A DNA stretch of 64,000 nucleotides from Oscillospiraceae bacterium (lineage in GTDB: Bacteria; Bacillota; Clostridia; Oscillospirales; CAG-272), in assembly GCA_015063485.1 (NCBI GenBank), contig SVUA01000001.1:124001-188000 (forward strand). Direction: 5' to 3'. Under the pieces are notes generated by a model. That model worked only from the letters and a program-made list of their open reading frames with translations, was not told the origin of the DNA and searched no databases. Positions 36,443 through 46,908 of this stretch are shown piece after piece. Every line of letters starts with the position of its first letter. Within the stretch, counting starts at the first letter, position 1. The position numbers and the translations under genes are program-made.

Positions 36443-37984
36443 TTAGCCCCAATATTTTTTATCAAGGCTTCTGTACTGTATAGCTTCTGCCACGTGCTTT
36501 GCGGTTATAGTTTCGCTCTTGTCAAGGTCGGCAATGGTACGCGCTACGCGCATTACTCTGTCGTAGCCGCGCGCCGACATTCCAAGACGTTCGTATGCGG
36601 AGCGGAGAAGATTTTGCGCCGCATCATCGGTCTTGCAATATTTGCGTATCTGTGAAGAGCCCATTTGAGCGTTGCAGTATATGCCTTTTTCTTCACTCAT
36701 TCGCGCGGCGGCAAAGGCTCTTGCCTCGGTCACTCTTTGTCTTACCGTTTCGGAGCTTTCCGCGGGAGCGCTCTTTGCCGAAAGGTCGTCGTAGGAGAGA
36801 GAGGGAAGCTCTATTTGTATATCTATTCGGTCAAGCAAGGGTCCGCTTATGCGCGAAACGTAACGCTTTACGTCTGCTTGCGAACAGGTGCATTTTTGAG
36901 TTGGGTGTCCGAAATATCCGCATCGGCAAGGATTCATGGCTCCAACGAGCATGAATGAGCAGGGATAAGTAACTCGTCCGTGAGCGCGTGTTATGGTAAC
37001 GGTCCTGTCCTCGATAGGCTGACGCAGAGCATCTGTGACCTGCTTTGGAAATTCGGGGAGCTCGTCAAGGAAAAGCACTCCGTTATGCGCAAGAGACGCT
37101 TCACCGGGCAGAGGATTTACTCCGCCGCCGACGAGACTTACGGTACTCATCGTATGGTGAGGTGAGCGGAATGGTCTTGCCGAGACGAGAGAAACGCCCT
37201 CGGGCAGAGTTCCCGCTACCGAATGTATTTTGGTAGCCTCTATCGCTTCCTCAAAGGTAAGCGGAGGCATTATCGACGGCAAACGCTTTGCAAGCATCGA
37301 TTTTCCCGTTCCTGGAGGGCCTATGAGCAAGATATTATGACCGCCCGCGGCGGCTATCTCCATAGCTCTCTTTGCCATAGCCTGTCCGCGTACGTCCGCA
37401 AAATCAAGCTCACAGCTTCTGATTGCGTTATTAAAGGCTTCCTTATCGCACGGAGTTGGAGATATGAGAGAGTTTCCGTTCAAGTGGTCGACGAGCTGAC
37501 GAACGTTCTTTACGCCGTAAACGGTGATACCCTCAACCGCGGCGGCTTCACCCGCGTTCTCCGCGGGAACGTAAAACTCCTTGATCCCCGCGTTTCTCGC
37601 CGCCACGCACATACAAAGAGTTCCGCGTACCGAGCGAAGCTCACCCGAAAGCGAAAGCTCACCGACAAAGCAGCGTGAGGAAAGGTCGACTTCATGACGA
37701 ACTATCCCGCCGCAACGTAAAATACCGAGCAAAATGGCGGTATCGAACGCCGAGCCCTCTTTTCTTCTGTCTGCGGGTGCGAGATTCAGCATAAGGTCGA
37801 GAGACGGAAAACGGTATCCGCTGTTTTCACAAGCAGTCCTTACACGTTCCTTTGCCTCTTTAACTGCCGCATCGGGAAGACCGACCAGCTCAAATTCGGG
37901 TATTCTGTTAAGTCCGTTACATTCGACCGATACGATGTATCCGTCAATTCCAAAAAGACCTGCGCTATACACGGTCGTCAACAT
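36443..37984 (-). CDS. YifB/ComM-family Mg-chelatase-like AAA ATPase
   Basis: [73 protein letters not shown]. Confidence 0.95.
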   Translation of the reverse strand: MLTTVYSAGLFGIDGYIVSVECNGLNRIPEFELVGLPDAAVKEAKERVRTACENSGYRFPSLDLMLNLAPADRRKEGSAFDTAILLGILRCGGIVRHEVDLSSRCFVGELSLSGELRSVRGTLCMCVAARNAGIKEFYVPAENAGEAAAVEGITVYGVKNVRQLVDHLNGNSLISPTPCDKEAFNNAIRSCELDFADVRGQAMAKRAMEIAAAGGHNILLIGPPGTGKSMLAKRLPSIMPPLTFEEAIEATKIHSVAGTLPEGVSLVSARPFRSPHHTMSTVSLVGGGVNPLPGEASLAHNGVLFLDELPEFPKQVTDALRQPIEDRTVTITRAHGRVTYPCSFMLVGAMNPCRCGYFGHPTQKCTCSQADVKRYVSRISGPLLDRIDIQIELPSLSYDDLSAKSAPAESSETVRQRVTEARAFAAARMSEEKGIYCNAQMGSSQIRKYCKTDDAAQNLLRSAYERLGMSARGYDRVMRVARTIADLDKSETITAKHVAEAIQYRSLDKKYWG

Positions 37985-38174
37985 ATCAAAAACCTCGATT
38001 TCTTTCAATATTATATCTATTTTAACACATTTTATGTATTTTTACAATAGTTAGAAAAAACTAAAAAATATTTTATTTTAACAAGTGTGACATAAAATAA
38101 AAATCTTTGCTCAATACTAATTTATGATTTTTAAATTGAGATCATATAAAGAAAACGGAAAAGAGGTTTTTGAC

Positions 38175-39845
38175 ATGATAACTCTAAAGGGAAAGGGAGC
38201 GCACGGCGGAGTTGCTATCGGACGCGCGGTGTTTTTTCGACGTGCGCAGATAAGCGTTGAAAGGAGAAATGTTGCCGACGTTGAAGGAGAGCTTTCTCGT
38301 TTCAGATCCGCAAGAGAACGCACCGCGCAGGAACTTCGGCGTCTCTATGAGCGTGCGCTGTCGGATATAGGACAAAGCGGAGCGCAGATATTCGAGATAC
38401 ACGAAATGATGCTTTTTGACGAGGATTACAACCATTTGGTCGAGAATACTATAAGGGTTGAAAACGTCAATGCGGAATACGCGATAAGCGTTGCCGCAGA
38501 GCATTTTGCGAAAATATTTTCCTCTATGGGTGATCCTTACATGAGCGCGCGAGCCGCTGACATTAAAGACGTGTCAAGACGTTTATGCAAGATACTTTCG
38601 GGAGCGGAGGATATGGGCGTATCGGGAAAAGGAATAATATTGTGCGCTGACGATCTTGCTCCGGGAGAGACTATGCAGCTCGATAAAGAAAGCATATTGG
38701 CTTTTGTTACGTCCGAGGGTTCGGTAAACTCTCATACGGCTATTCTTGCGAGAACTATGGGAATACCCGCTGTCGTAGGCGTGGGAGAAAGGCTTATGTC
38801 TCTCTCCGACGGAACTCTTTTAGCGGTGGATAGCTTTTGCGGAGAGGTGTATTCAGACCCCGACGGAGAAACTCTGTCAAGGCTTGAGAAAAAGCGCAAC
38901 GAGCAAAAAAAGGCGGAGGAGCTTCTTGAAAAATACCGCGGTCTCGACAACGTGACTCTTGACGGAAGGCGTATAGACGTTTTCGCGAATATACAAACCA
39001 TCTCGGAGGTTGGAGCGGCTATCAAAAACGATGCGGGAGGGATAGGACTTTTTCGAAGTGAATTTTTATATATAGGACGTGATATGCCGCCCGATGAGGA
39101 GGAACAGTTTTCGGCATATCGTACCGTACTTTCAAGTATGGGAAACAAGAAAGTCGTCATCAGAACGCTCGATATAGGGGCAGACAAGCAAGCTCCGTAT
39201 TTGGATCTTCCAAAAGAAGAAAATCCCGCGCTTGGAATGAGAGGTATCCGCATCTGCCTTACAAACGAAGAGCTTTTCAGAACTCAACTCCGCGCTCTGT
39301 TTCGCGCATCGGTGTTCGGAAAGCTTTGCGTTATGTTTCCTATGATAACCTCGGTGTCGGAGGTCGACGAGATCCTAACTGTTTGCCGCCGTGTAAAAAA
39401 CGAGCTTGTTGAAGAAGGGCATCGGGTTTCGGACAATATCGAGCTTGGTATCATGATCGAAACGCCCGCCGCCGTTATGATAAGCGACAAGCTTGCTCCG
39501 CTTATTGATTTTTTCAGTATAGGAACGAACGATCTCGGACAGTATACTCTTGCGATAGACAGACAAAACAGAAGCGTGGACAGATTTTTTGATCCGCATC
39601 ACGAGGCTGTTTTGAGAATGATACGCATAGCCGTCGATAACGCTCATAAAAACGGCAAATGGATAGGGATATGCGGAGAGCTCGGCGCGGACCTTTCGCT
39701 TACCGAGACTTTTTTGAGAATGGGAATAGACGAGCTTTCGGTATCGCCGTCATCTATATTGCCTTTGCGCGATAAGATACGGAATATTGATCTTGAAAAA
39801 GAAAACAATGAAAAATCGGAGGATATTTATGGGTTTGATAAATAA
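38175..39845 (+). CDS. ptsI: PEP-protein phosphotransferase (PTS enzyme I)
   Basis: FVTSEGSVNSHTAILARTMGIPAVVG, DNGIGLFRSEFLY-like AGGIGLFRSEFLY, FFSIGTNDLGQYTLAIDR, ICGELGAD. Confidence 0.95.
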   Translation: MITLKGKGAHGGVAIGRAVFFRRAQISVERRNVADVEGELSRFRSARERTAQELRRLYERALSDIGQSGAQIFEIHEMMLFDEDYNHLVENTIRVENVNAEYAISVAAEHFAKIFSSMGDPYMSARAADIKDVSRRLCKILSGAEDMGVSGKGIILCADDLAPGETMQLDKESILAFVTSEGSVNSHTAILARTMGIPAVVGVGERLMSLSDGTLLAVDSFCGEVYSDPDGETLSRLEKKRNEQKKAEELLEKYRGLDNVTLDGRRIDVFANIQTISEVGAAIKNDAGGIGLFRSEFLYIGRDMPPDEEEQFSAYRTVLSSMGNKKVVIRTLDIGADKQAPYLDLPKEENPALGMRGIRICLTNEELFRTQLRALFRASVFGKLCVMFPMITSVSEVDEILTVCRRVKNELVEEGHRVSDNIELGIMIETPAAVMISDKLAPLIDFFSIGTNDLGQYTLAIDRQNRSVDRFFDPHHEAVLRMIRIAVDNAHKNGKWIGICGELGADLSLTETFLRMGIDELSVSPSSILPLRDKIRNIDLEKENNEKSEDIYGFDK

Positions 39846-40326
39846 AATGTTTTCTAAAAAAAGCGCGTACGTTACGCTTTCATCACCGCTTGAGGGAACG
39901 GTGATCCCTTTATCGGGCGTAGAGGACGAGGTCTTTTCAAAAAAGATACTTGGAGACGGCTTTGCCATAATTCCGACGGGCAGAGAAATACACGCGCCAA
40001 CCGACGCTACGATAGATACGGTCTTTGATACCGGTCATGCGGTGTCTATGACCGCGGACTGCGGTGTGGAGCTTCTTATACACTGCGGGATCGATACGGT
40101 AAAACTCAAGGGGAAGGGCTTTGAGCCCATGGTAAAGGCAGGTCAGAGGATAAAGACGGGAGATGTCCTTTTGAAATTTGATCCGAACGTTATAAAGGAC
40201 GGCGGATATTTGAACACGACACCCGTAATAGTTCTTAATTCGGATAGATTTTCGATAGCCTCTGTCTCGTCGGGCGATTGCAGAGTGGGCGATAAAATAG
40301 CCGAGCTTGAAGAAAAAAAGAGATGA
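39829..40326 (+). CDS. PTS glucose-type EIIA component
   Basis: GDGFAIIPTGREIHAPTDATIDTVFDTGHAVSMTADCGVELLIHCGIDTVKLKGKGF. Confidence 0.93.
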   Translation: MGLINKMFSKKSAYVTLSSPLEGTVIPLSGVEDEVFSKKILGDGFAIIPTGREIHAPTDATIDTVFDTGHAVSMTADCGVELLIHCGIDTVKLKGKGFEPMVKAGQRIKTGDVLLKFDPNVIKDGGYLNTTPVIVLNSDRFSIASVSSGDCRVGDKIAELEEKKR

Positions 40327-40344
40327 TCATATATGGAGATTTAG

Positions 40345-40599
40345 ATGAAGAATTTTGAAATTACTGTTTTCGATCCCGTAGGAATACACGCGCGACCCGC
40401 GGGAGTGCTCGTTAAGGAGGCGCAAAAGCTTTCGTCTGATATAACTGTTACGTGCAGAGGAAAGAGCGCGGACGCAAAAAAGCTCCTTGCCGTTATGAGT
40501 CTTGGCGCAAAATGCGGCGATACGTTATCCGTGTCAGTTGAAGGAGAAAACGAGATAAATGATGCAGAAAAAATTAAAAGTGTAATGGAACAGTTATAA
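40345..40599 (+). CDS. HPr-family phosphocarrier
   Basis: GIHARPAGVLVKEAQKLSSDITVTCRGKSADAKKLLAVMSLGAKCGD. Confidence 0.93.
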   Translation: MKNFEITVFDPVGIHARPAGVLVKEAQKLSSDITVTCRGKSADAKKLLAVMSLGAKCGDTLSVSVEGENEINDAEKIKSVMEQL

Positions 40600-40610
40600 A
40601 AAAAGCTCGG

Positions 40611-40645
40611 CGGCAGAGTAAATTCTCTTGCGCCGAGTTTTTTTG
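40611..40645. terminator. Terminator between HPr and GH78 genes
   Basis: ctcggcggcagag-taaatt-ctcttgcgccgag flanked by A and T tracts. Confidence 0.8.
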
Positions 40646-40646
40646 T

Positions 40647-42821
40647 TTATTTTATTATTTTCACACCGTCAGGAGCATCTACTGTCACTTGCGGTGTCCC
40701 GTTTTCATCGCGCTTCCAAGAGACCGTGACTTTTCCTGTGGGAAGCTCGTGCCATGCACTTGCATAGTCGAGGTCGTCAACGAATACGGGAGATACCTTA
40801 ATTGTATTACTGTCAACAACGGTAAGACCTGCGAGAGTCGTCATAAACCAGCGCGCGTAGTCGCAGAGAAAATGATGGTTGTGAGATGCGCAATCATAGG
40901 GATTGGGTAACATCATTTCGACCATAGCGGTCTCACCTATATCGAGAAAATATTTATAAGAGGGGAACTCGTCTCCCATTATCATTTTATACGCGAGGTC
41001 GGTATAGCCAAATTTTGATAGAACGTGGAATATGCAATGAAGTCCGATAAATCCGCAATCGTATGCGTCACCTTTTTCGTGAATAAATTCAACAAGACGG
41101 TCGCACGCGGCTTTTTCCTCGTCTTCGTTGAAAACGCCATAATACAGAGGTATGCATTGGCTGCTCTGACAATTACCCTTTACGGTCATAGTGTTAAGAT
41201 CGATAAGCTCTCGGCGTACCGTCTCACGCATTTCTTTTGCTATCCCGTTTGCGTATTCGGCATCATGAGTATATCCGATGGCTGTAAACATTTCGCCCGC
41301 CTTTTTTGCTATATCCATTACCATTACAGAATCCGTAAGGGCTAAAGGAGCATCATAATGGCTCGCGTGCAGTTTGCCTACGGGTACCCAGTCGCCAAGA
41401 CCGATAGCAACAGTTCCGTCCTCGCTTCTACGGGTCATAACATAGGCGAGATAACGCATCATAGCGTGCGCGTTTTCGCGTATAACGTCGGTATCGTTTC
41501 TGAATTTGTAGAGCATATACGGAAGATTGAAAAGAACGCTGTCCCACGTAGGTCCGTTGCCCCATTTAAATCCCCAGCCCGTTGTGGGGACGATACCGGG
41601 TAGCTCTCCTCTGTCATTTTGTGCCTTGCGTATGTTGTCGAGCCAAACGCGCCATGAAGTATCTACGCCGTAAAGAAGAGCCATTCTGTCGGCAGACATT
41701 GCGGCATCGCCCGTCCAGCCGTTCTTTTCTCTGTGAGGGCAATCGGTGGGGAAGTAGAAGAAGTTTGAACGGTCGGCATTCACCGCCATATCAAACAGCT
41801 TGTTTACGGTTTCATTCGAGCATTCGAATCCGCCTATGGTTTTAATATCGGACGACATAACAAGATAGGTGAGAAGATCTTCGGTCGCCTGCTCTTCGGT
41901 TATACCCTCGACCTTTACGTAGCGGAAGCCGTAATACGAGAAGTATGGTGTGTAGACCTCCGTTCCCTCGCCCGAAGCGATATAGCGAACAGTCTGATTG
42001 TAGTTATCGTAATAGCTGCAATCTATGTTTTTTCGGAAAAAGCGGATCCTGTCGTTGTTAAACTTTCCTTCGTGTATAAGCTCACCGTGCCACATGGTAA
42101 TTCTCTGATTCTTTTCTGCATTTATCGAGAGACGGCATACGCCCGCGGTGTTTATTCCGAAGTCGTAGATATACGCATCGTCTTCTTTAGTTATACTTAC
42201 GGGCTTTAATTCTTTTATAATGACGATAGGCTCGGCTTCGCAAGACTTCATATCTCCTCTCGGAGTTTCTGCGGTGAGTGCGGGAGTCCATGCGGAATCG
42301 TCAAAGCCTACGGTGTTCCAACCGTTAAGCTTGAGATTTGCATCGTATGTTTCTCCGAGACGGAGATCGTCAAAAAGAATGGGAGACGGATGCGCTTTAA
42401 AGCTCTCGTCGGCTATAAACGAAAACTCGCCGTTCGCGGTCTCTGCTTTGAATTCAAGAGCAACTCTCGGCGCGCCGCGAAAATCCGCCTTTTCAAAATC
42501 CCAGATAGCACCGCCAAAGCTATTCAAAAAACCGTTCCCGAGCATTATACCGATAACGTTTTCTCCAACGTTTAAAAGCTGTGTAACGTCGTAGGTGTCA
42601 TAATAACAGAGATGATCGGGATTGCTTACGTAGGGAGCGATTTGCCCTTTGGTAATGTTTTTTCCGTTTATAAACAGAACGTAAAAACCAAGACCGCAGA
42701 TGGATACAGACGCTTTGCCTACAGGCGCGTTGATATTAAAGCTCTTACGCAAAAGCGGGGCGGGAACGTGCTCGTTTGCATCGCAATAGTTTTCTGTTGC
42801 TTTAATAAAATTTTTATTCAT
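40647..42821 (-). CDS. GH78 alpha-L-rhamnosidase-like protein
   Basis: FINGKNITKGQIAPYVSNPDHLCYYDTYDVT, NFFYFPTDCPHREKNGWTGDAAMSADRM, GDWVPVG, C-terminal beta-sandwich typical of GH78. Confidence 0.92.
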   Translation of the reverse strand: MNKNFIKATENYCDANEHVPAPLLRKSFNINAPVGKASVSICGLGFYVLFINGKNITKGQIAPYVSNPDHLCYYDTYDVTQLLNVGENVIGIMLGNGFLNSFGGAIWDFEKADFRGAPRVALEFKAETANGEFSFIADESFKAHPSPILFDDLRLGETYDANLKLNGWNTVGFDDSAWTPALTAETPRGDMKSCEAEPIVIIKELKPVSITKEDDAYIYDFGINTAGVCRLSINAEKNQRITMWHGELIHEGKFNNDRIRFFRKNIDCSYYDNYNQTVRYIASGEGTEVYTPYFSYYGFRYVKVEGITEEQATEDLLTYLVMSSDIKTIGGFECSNETVNKLFDMAVNADRSNFFYFPTDCPHREKNGWTGDAAMSADRMALLYGVDTSWRVWLDNIRKAQNDRGELPGIVPTTGWGFKWGNGPTWDSVLFNLPYMLYKFRNDTDVIRENAHAMMRYLAYVMTRRSEDGTVAIGLGDWVPVGKLHASHYDAPLALTDSVMVMDIAKKAGEMFTAIGYTHDAEYANGIAKEMRETVRRELIDLNTMTVKGNCQSSQCIPLYYGVFNEDEEKAACDRLVEFIHEKGDAYDCGFIGLHCIFHVLSKFGYTDLAYKMIMGDEFPSYKYFLDIGETAMVEMMLPNPYDCASHNHHFLCDYARWFMTTLAGLTVVDSNTIKVSPVFVDDLDYASAWHELPTGKVTVSWKRDENGTPQVTVDAPDGVKIIK

Positions 42822-42997
42822 AAAAAACTCCTTGTCAATAAAATATGATCGGCAAGGAGATTATATCATTTTTGTTTTTGGAATTCAAGGTTTTTCGAAA
42901 AAATCTAACGCATAATAAAAAAACATATTGAAATTTCGATTTTTATATGGTAAAATATAAATGAAAACAATAAGATAATATTAATGGGAGGTACAAT

Positions 42998-43603
42998 ATG
43001 AACCAGATCATTACTATCGGACGTGAATTCGGAAGCGGCGGACGCGAATTCGGACGAAGACTTGCTGAGGAATTGGGCTATGAATATTACGACAAGGAGA
43101 TCATAGACGAGATATCTGCGCGTACCGATCTGTCGGTAGAATACATTCATCAGATAATTGAAAATAAACCGCATAATCTTTTGCCGATCACTGTCGGAAA
43201 GAGCTTTACTTACGTCGATCACCATACTCTCAATCAGCTTCAAAAGGTATACGGTGAGCAGATGCAGGTCATTCGCGATATGGCTGAAAAGTCAAATTGT
43301 GTTATAGTAGGAAGATGCGCAAGCTACATATTGAAGGATCAAAAGCCTTTCAGAATATTTGTTCATGCGGACATGGATAGCCGTGTGCGTCGTTGTATGG
43401 AGCATATGGACGGCTCAGAAGGCTTTACCGCGAAGCAGATGAAGCGTCATATTAAGCAGGTGGATAAGGCAAGAGCGAAATATTTCCATTTCTATACAGA
43501 AAGAAAATGGGGCGACAGATCCAATTACGATCTGTGTGTAAACACTACGGACGTAGTTATTAAAGATATTGTACCCGTTATTGCAAAACTATTTAAAAAT
43601 TAA
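42998..43603 (+). CDS. Cytidylate kinase-like family protein
   Basis: MNQIITIGREFGSGGREFGRRLAEELGYEYYDKEIIDEIS; CVIVGRCASYIL. Confidence 0.92.
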   Translation: MNQIITIGREFGSGGREFGRRLAEELGYEYYDKEIIDEISARTDLSVEYIHQIIENKPHNLLPITVGKSFTYVDHHTLNQLQKVYGEQMQVIRDMAEKSNCVIVGRCASYILKDQKPFRIFVHADMDSRVRRCMEHMDGSEGFTAKQMKRHIKQVDKARAKYFHFYTERKWGDRSNYDLCVNTTDVVIKDIVPVIAKLFKN

Positions 43604-43635
43604 ATCGAATAATAGAAAAAATTTATAAAACACTC

Positions 43636-43664
43636 TTGACAAAGCGGTTTTATCGTGTTAAAAT
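43636..43664 (+). promoter_or_regulatory. Promoter of T-box/ABC transporter operon
   Basis: TTGACA - 17 nt - TAAAAT. Confidence 0.8.
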
Positions 43665-43679
43665 GTTAAAGTCAAAAGC

Positions 43680-43950
43680 GATGATCGAAAAGAAGTAGAT
43701 TGATGTGCGCGTACAGAGAGCTGTCGGTTGGTGCGAGACAGACGTGGCGGCGGTTGAAATACATTTCGGGAGCTACTTGTTGAACACGGGAGACCGAAAA
43801 GTAAGCAATGTCGGGTGCGACCGTCATATCGCAAGGACACCAAAAGTGCCCGCCAAGGCTTTATCCTGTAAGGGAAAAGCGAAGCAGAGTGGTAACGCGG
43901 CAAATTTTGTTCGCCTCTGTATCTCACAAAAGGGATACGGAGGCTTTTTT
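43680..43950 (+). ncRNA. T-box leader, apparent UAC (Tyr) specifier
   Basis: Stem I base AAGTAG/CTACTT, apical CTGTCGGTTGGTGCGAGACAG, T-box motif AGAGTGGTAACGCGG (43886-43900), terminator gcctctgtatc...gatacggaggctttttt; specifier loop GAAATACATTTCGGGAG. Confidence 0.92.
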
Positions 43951-44041
43951 GTTCCTTTTGCTTGACCTTTAACGTATTTTTTAGGCGAAAAAACAAAACG
44001 TCTTGAAGATAAATAAAAAACATTTTTAAGGAGAAATTATT

Positions 44042-45007
44042 ATGAAAAAAATTCTCACACTTGCGCTTGCGCTTGTAATGATGGCGCTTTGCGTAACATC
44101 ACTCGCATCTTGCGGAAATTCGGCAAAGTATACCGTAGGCGTTCTTCAGCTCGTTCAGCACGATGCTCTTGACGCTGCAACAAAGGGCTTTAAGGATGCT
44201 CTTGTAGCAGAGCTTGGCGAAGAAAACGTTGAGTTCGTAGAACAGAATGCAAATGGCGAATCCGCAGTATGTAATACGATCGCTGCAGACTTCGTTTCCA
44301 AGAAGGTAGACCTTATTCTTGCTAACGCGACTGCTGCTCTTCAGGCGGCTTCTGCGGCTACCGAGGATATTCCCGTTCTTGGAACTTCTATTACAGAGTA
44401 TGGAGTAGCTCTTGAGCTTGAAAACTTCAACGGAACTGTTGGCGGTAACGTTTCGGGTACTTCCGACCTTGCTCCTCTCGATCAGCAGGCAGCTATGGTC
44501 AAGGAGCTTTACCCCGATGCAAAGAAGGTAGGACTTCTTTTCTGCTCCGCAGAGCCTAACTCCAGATATCAGGTGGACAAGGTAAAGGAAGAGCTTGGAA
44601 AGCTTGGTTATGAGTGCAAGGAATTCAGCTTTGCAGACTCTAACGACGTTGCAACCGTTGCTTCAGCAGCTGCGGCTGACAGTGACGTTCTCTACGTTCC
44701 TACCGATAACACTGCGGCTTCTTGCACCGAATCTATTCTCGGATCTATCGGAACGACCCCTGTTATCGCAGGTGAACCCGGTATTTGCGGCGGATGCGGA
44801 GTTGCAACTCTTGGTATCAGCTACTACGACCTTGGCGTAACCACAGGTAAGATGGCTGCTAAGATCCTTAAGGGTGAGGCAAAGGTTTCCGAAATGCCTA
44901 TCGAATACACCACCGCATCCAAGATGTATAACAAGGAAAGATGCGAAGAGCTCGGAATTGACACCGCCGCTCTTGAGGCAAAGGGATACTCCGCTATCGA
45001 AGGATAA
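44042..45007 (+). CDS. ABC transporter substrate-binding lipoprotein (TrpX-like)
   Basis: Lipobox VTSLASCGN; YTVGVLQLVQHDALDAATKGFKDAL, ILANATAALQAASAATEDIPVLGTSITEYG. Confidence 0.93.
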   Translation: MKKILTLALALVMMALCVTSLASCGNSAKYTVGVLQLVQHDALDAATKGFKDALVAELGEENVEFVEQNANGESAVCNTIAADFVSKKVDLILANATAALQAASAATEDIPVLGTSITEYGVALELENFNGTVGGNVSGTSDLAPLDQQAAMVKELYPDAKKVGLLFCSAEPNSRYQVDKVKEELGKLGYECKEFSFADSNDVATVASAAAADSDVLYVPTDNTAASCTESILGSIGTTPVIAGEPGICGGCGVATLGISYYDLGVTTGKMAAKILKGEAKVSEMPIEYTTASKMYNKERCEELGIDTAALEAKGYSAIEG

Positions 45008-45051
45008 TTGAAGTATATCAGTATAATATAATTACAGGAGATTTTGACGAT

Positions 45052-45939
45052 ATGTTTATGAACTGGCTCGGCACTCTTCCGAGTGCTGCCGCACAGGGAC
45101 TTATCTGGGGTATAATGGCTATCGGCGTTTATATCACTTATAAGATACTTGATATCGCAGATCTTACGGTAGACGGCTCCATCTGTACAGGTGGAGCTGT
45201 CTGCGCTGTTTTAATGGTGAACGGCGTAAACGTTTGGATAGCGATGTTAGCGGCACTTATTTCAGGAATGTTGACAGGACTTGTGACGGGATTTTTTCAT
45301 ACCTTTATGGGTATTCCCGCAATACTTGCGGGAATTTTGACTCAGCTTATGTTATGGTCTGTAAACCTTAAGATCATGGGCAAAGCAAACCAAGCGCTTT
45401 CAAATAAAGTGTTTAAGATAGTAAAACAGATCGAACCTATACTTTCTGTTGTTGTATTGTTCGCCTTTGTTGCGTGCGTGGTAGCGATCCTTTATTGGTT
45501 CTTTGGTACGGAGCTTGGATGCTCTATGAGAGCTACGGGCTGTAACCTTAACATGAGCCGCGCACAAGGTATCAACACATCCTTTACCACTATTCTCGGT
45601 CTTATTATTTCTAACGGTATAGTTGCTCTTTCGGGAGCGCTTCTCGTTCAGTATCAAGGCTTTGCTGATATCAACATGGGCCGAGGCGCTATCGTTATAG
45701 GTCTTGCGGCGGTCGTTATCGGAGATGCTATCGTGTCTAAGATATCGAGGAACTTCGCGGTTCGTCTGTTCGGAGTCGCGATAGGCGGGATCGTTTATTG
45801 GTTTGTTTATCAGACGGTCATTTTCCTCGGACTCGACCCCGACCTTCTAAAGCTTCTCTCGGCAATTGTCGTTGCTATATTCCTCGGAGTTCCGTATTGG
45901 AAAAAGAAATATTTTTCAAAGCGGAGAAAGGAGAAGTAA
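45052..45939 (+). CDS. ABC transporter permease (TrpY-like)
   Basis: AAQGLIWGIMAIGVYITYKILDIADLTVDGS; multiple TM helices. Confidence 0.93.
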   Translation: MFMNWLGTLPSAAAQGLIWGIMAIGVYITYKILDIADLTVDGSICTGGAVCAVLMVNGVNVWIAMLAALISGMLTGLVTGFFHTFMGIPAILAGILTQLMLWSVNLKIMGKANQALSNKVFKIVKQIEPILSVVVLFAFVACVVAILYWFFGTELGCSMRATGCNLNMSRAQGINTSFTTILGLIISNGIVALSGALLVQYQGFADINMGRGAIVIGLAAVVIGDAIVSKISRNFAVRLFGVAIGGIVYWFVYQTVIFLGLDPDLLKLLSAIVVAIFLGVPYWKKKYFSKRRKEK

Positions 45940-45942
45940 ACT

Positions 45943-46779
45943 ATGGCAAAGAATAAAACTGAAATTATGAATGAAAGTGAATATGCTTTAGAGCTGTGCA
46001 ATATCGTAAAGACGTTTAATGCGGGTACGATAAATGAAAAGGTCGCGCTTAACGGACTTGACCTTAAACTGAAAAAGGGTGATTTTGTAACCGTTATCGG
46101 CGGAAACGGAGCGGGAAAATCGACTATGCTCAACGCCATCGCTGGCGTTTGGAAGCCCGATTCCGGTAAGGTCATTATCGGTGGTAAAGACGTTACGGCA
46201 GATCCCGAGCATAAGCGCGCGGCACACCTTGGACGCGTATTCCAAGATCCCATGATGGGAACGGCCGCGGATATGGAGATACAAGAGAACCTTGCTCTCG
46301 CCAAAAGACGCGGAAAGAGCCGCGGCTTGAAGTGGGGAATTACAAAAGCAGAGAAAAAAGTCTTTTCCGAGTTGTTAGCCCCCCTCGGACTTGGACTTGA
46401 AACGAGACTTACCTCAAAGGTCGGTCTGCTTTCGGGCGGTCAGCGTCAGGCGGTCACGCTTCTTATGGCTACCTTGCAAAGACCAGAGCTCCTTCTCCTT
46501 GACGAGCACACCGCCGCGCTTGACCCAAAGACCGCGGCAAAGATACTTGAGATAACCGATAAGATAGTTTCCGAAAACGATCTTACCACACTTATGGTAA
46601 CGCACAACATGAAGGACGCTATCGCTCACGGTAACAGACTTATCATGCTCAATAACGGTCATATAATCCTCGATATCTCGGGTGAGGAAAAGAAGAACCT
46701 TACCGTCGAGATGCTCCTCGAGCAGTTTGCAAAAGCAAGCGGTCAGGAATTTACCAACGACAGAGCCCTCTTGTCTTAA
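45943..46779 (+). CDS. ABC transporter ATPase (TrpZ-like)
   Basis: VIGGNGAGKSTMLNAIAGVW, LSGGQRQAVTLLMATL, LLLLDEHTAALDP. Confidence 0.95.
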   Translation: MAKNKTEIMNESEYALELCNIVKTFNAGTINEKVALNGLDLKLKKGDFVTVIGGNGAGKSTMLNAIAGVWKPDSGKVIIGGKDVTADPEHKRAAHLGRVFQDPMMGTAADMEIQENLALAKRRGKSRGLKWGITKAEKKVFSELLAPLGLGLETRLTSKVGLLSGGQRQAVTLLMATLQRPELLLLDEHTAALDPKTAAKILEITDKIVSENDLTTLMVTHNMKDAIAHGNRLIMLNNGHIILDISGEEKKNLTVEMLLEQFAKASGQEFTNDRALLS

Positions 46780-46870
46780 GGATGCAGGGACGCAGGGACG
46801 CGATGAGGGAACTTTTTGGAAAAAGTTCCCTCAAACTCCCTCAAAAACTTTCAAAAAATAAAAGCAATAA

Positions 46871-46905
46871 ACCCTCGACGACCATAAGGTTATCGAGGGT
46901 TTGTC
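46871..46905. terminator. Terminator hairpin
   Basis: aaaccctcgacgaccataaggttatcgagggtttgtctttt. Confidence 0.65.
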
Positions 46906-46908
46906 TTT

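Noticed and set aside
43658-44023. Small ORFs at 43658-44023 (minus) and 43705-43965 (plus)
   Set aside because: They lie over the T-box leader, whose RNA structure explains the conservation.
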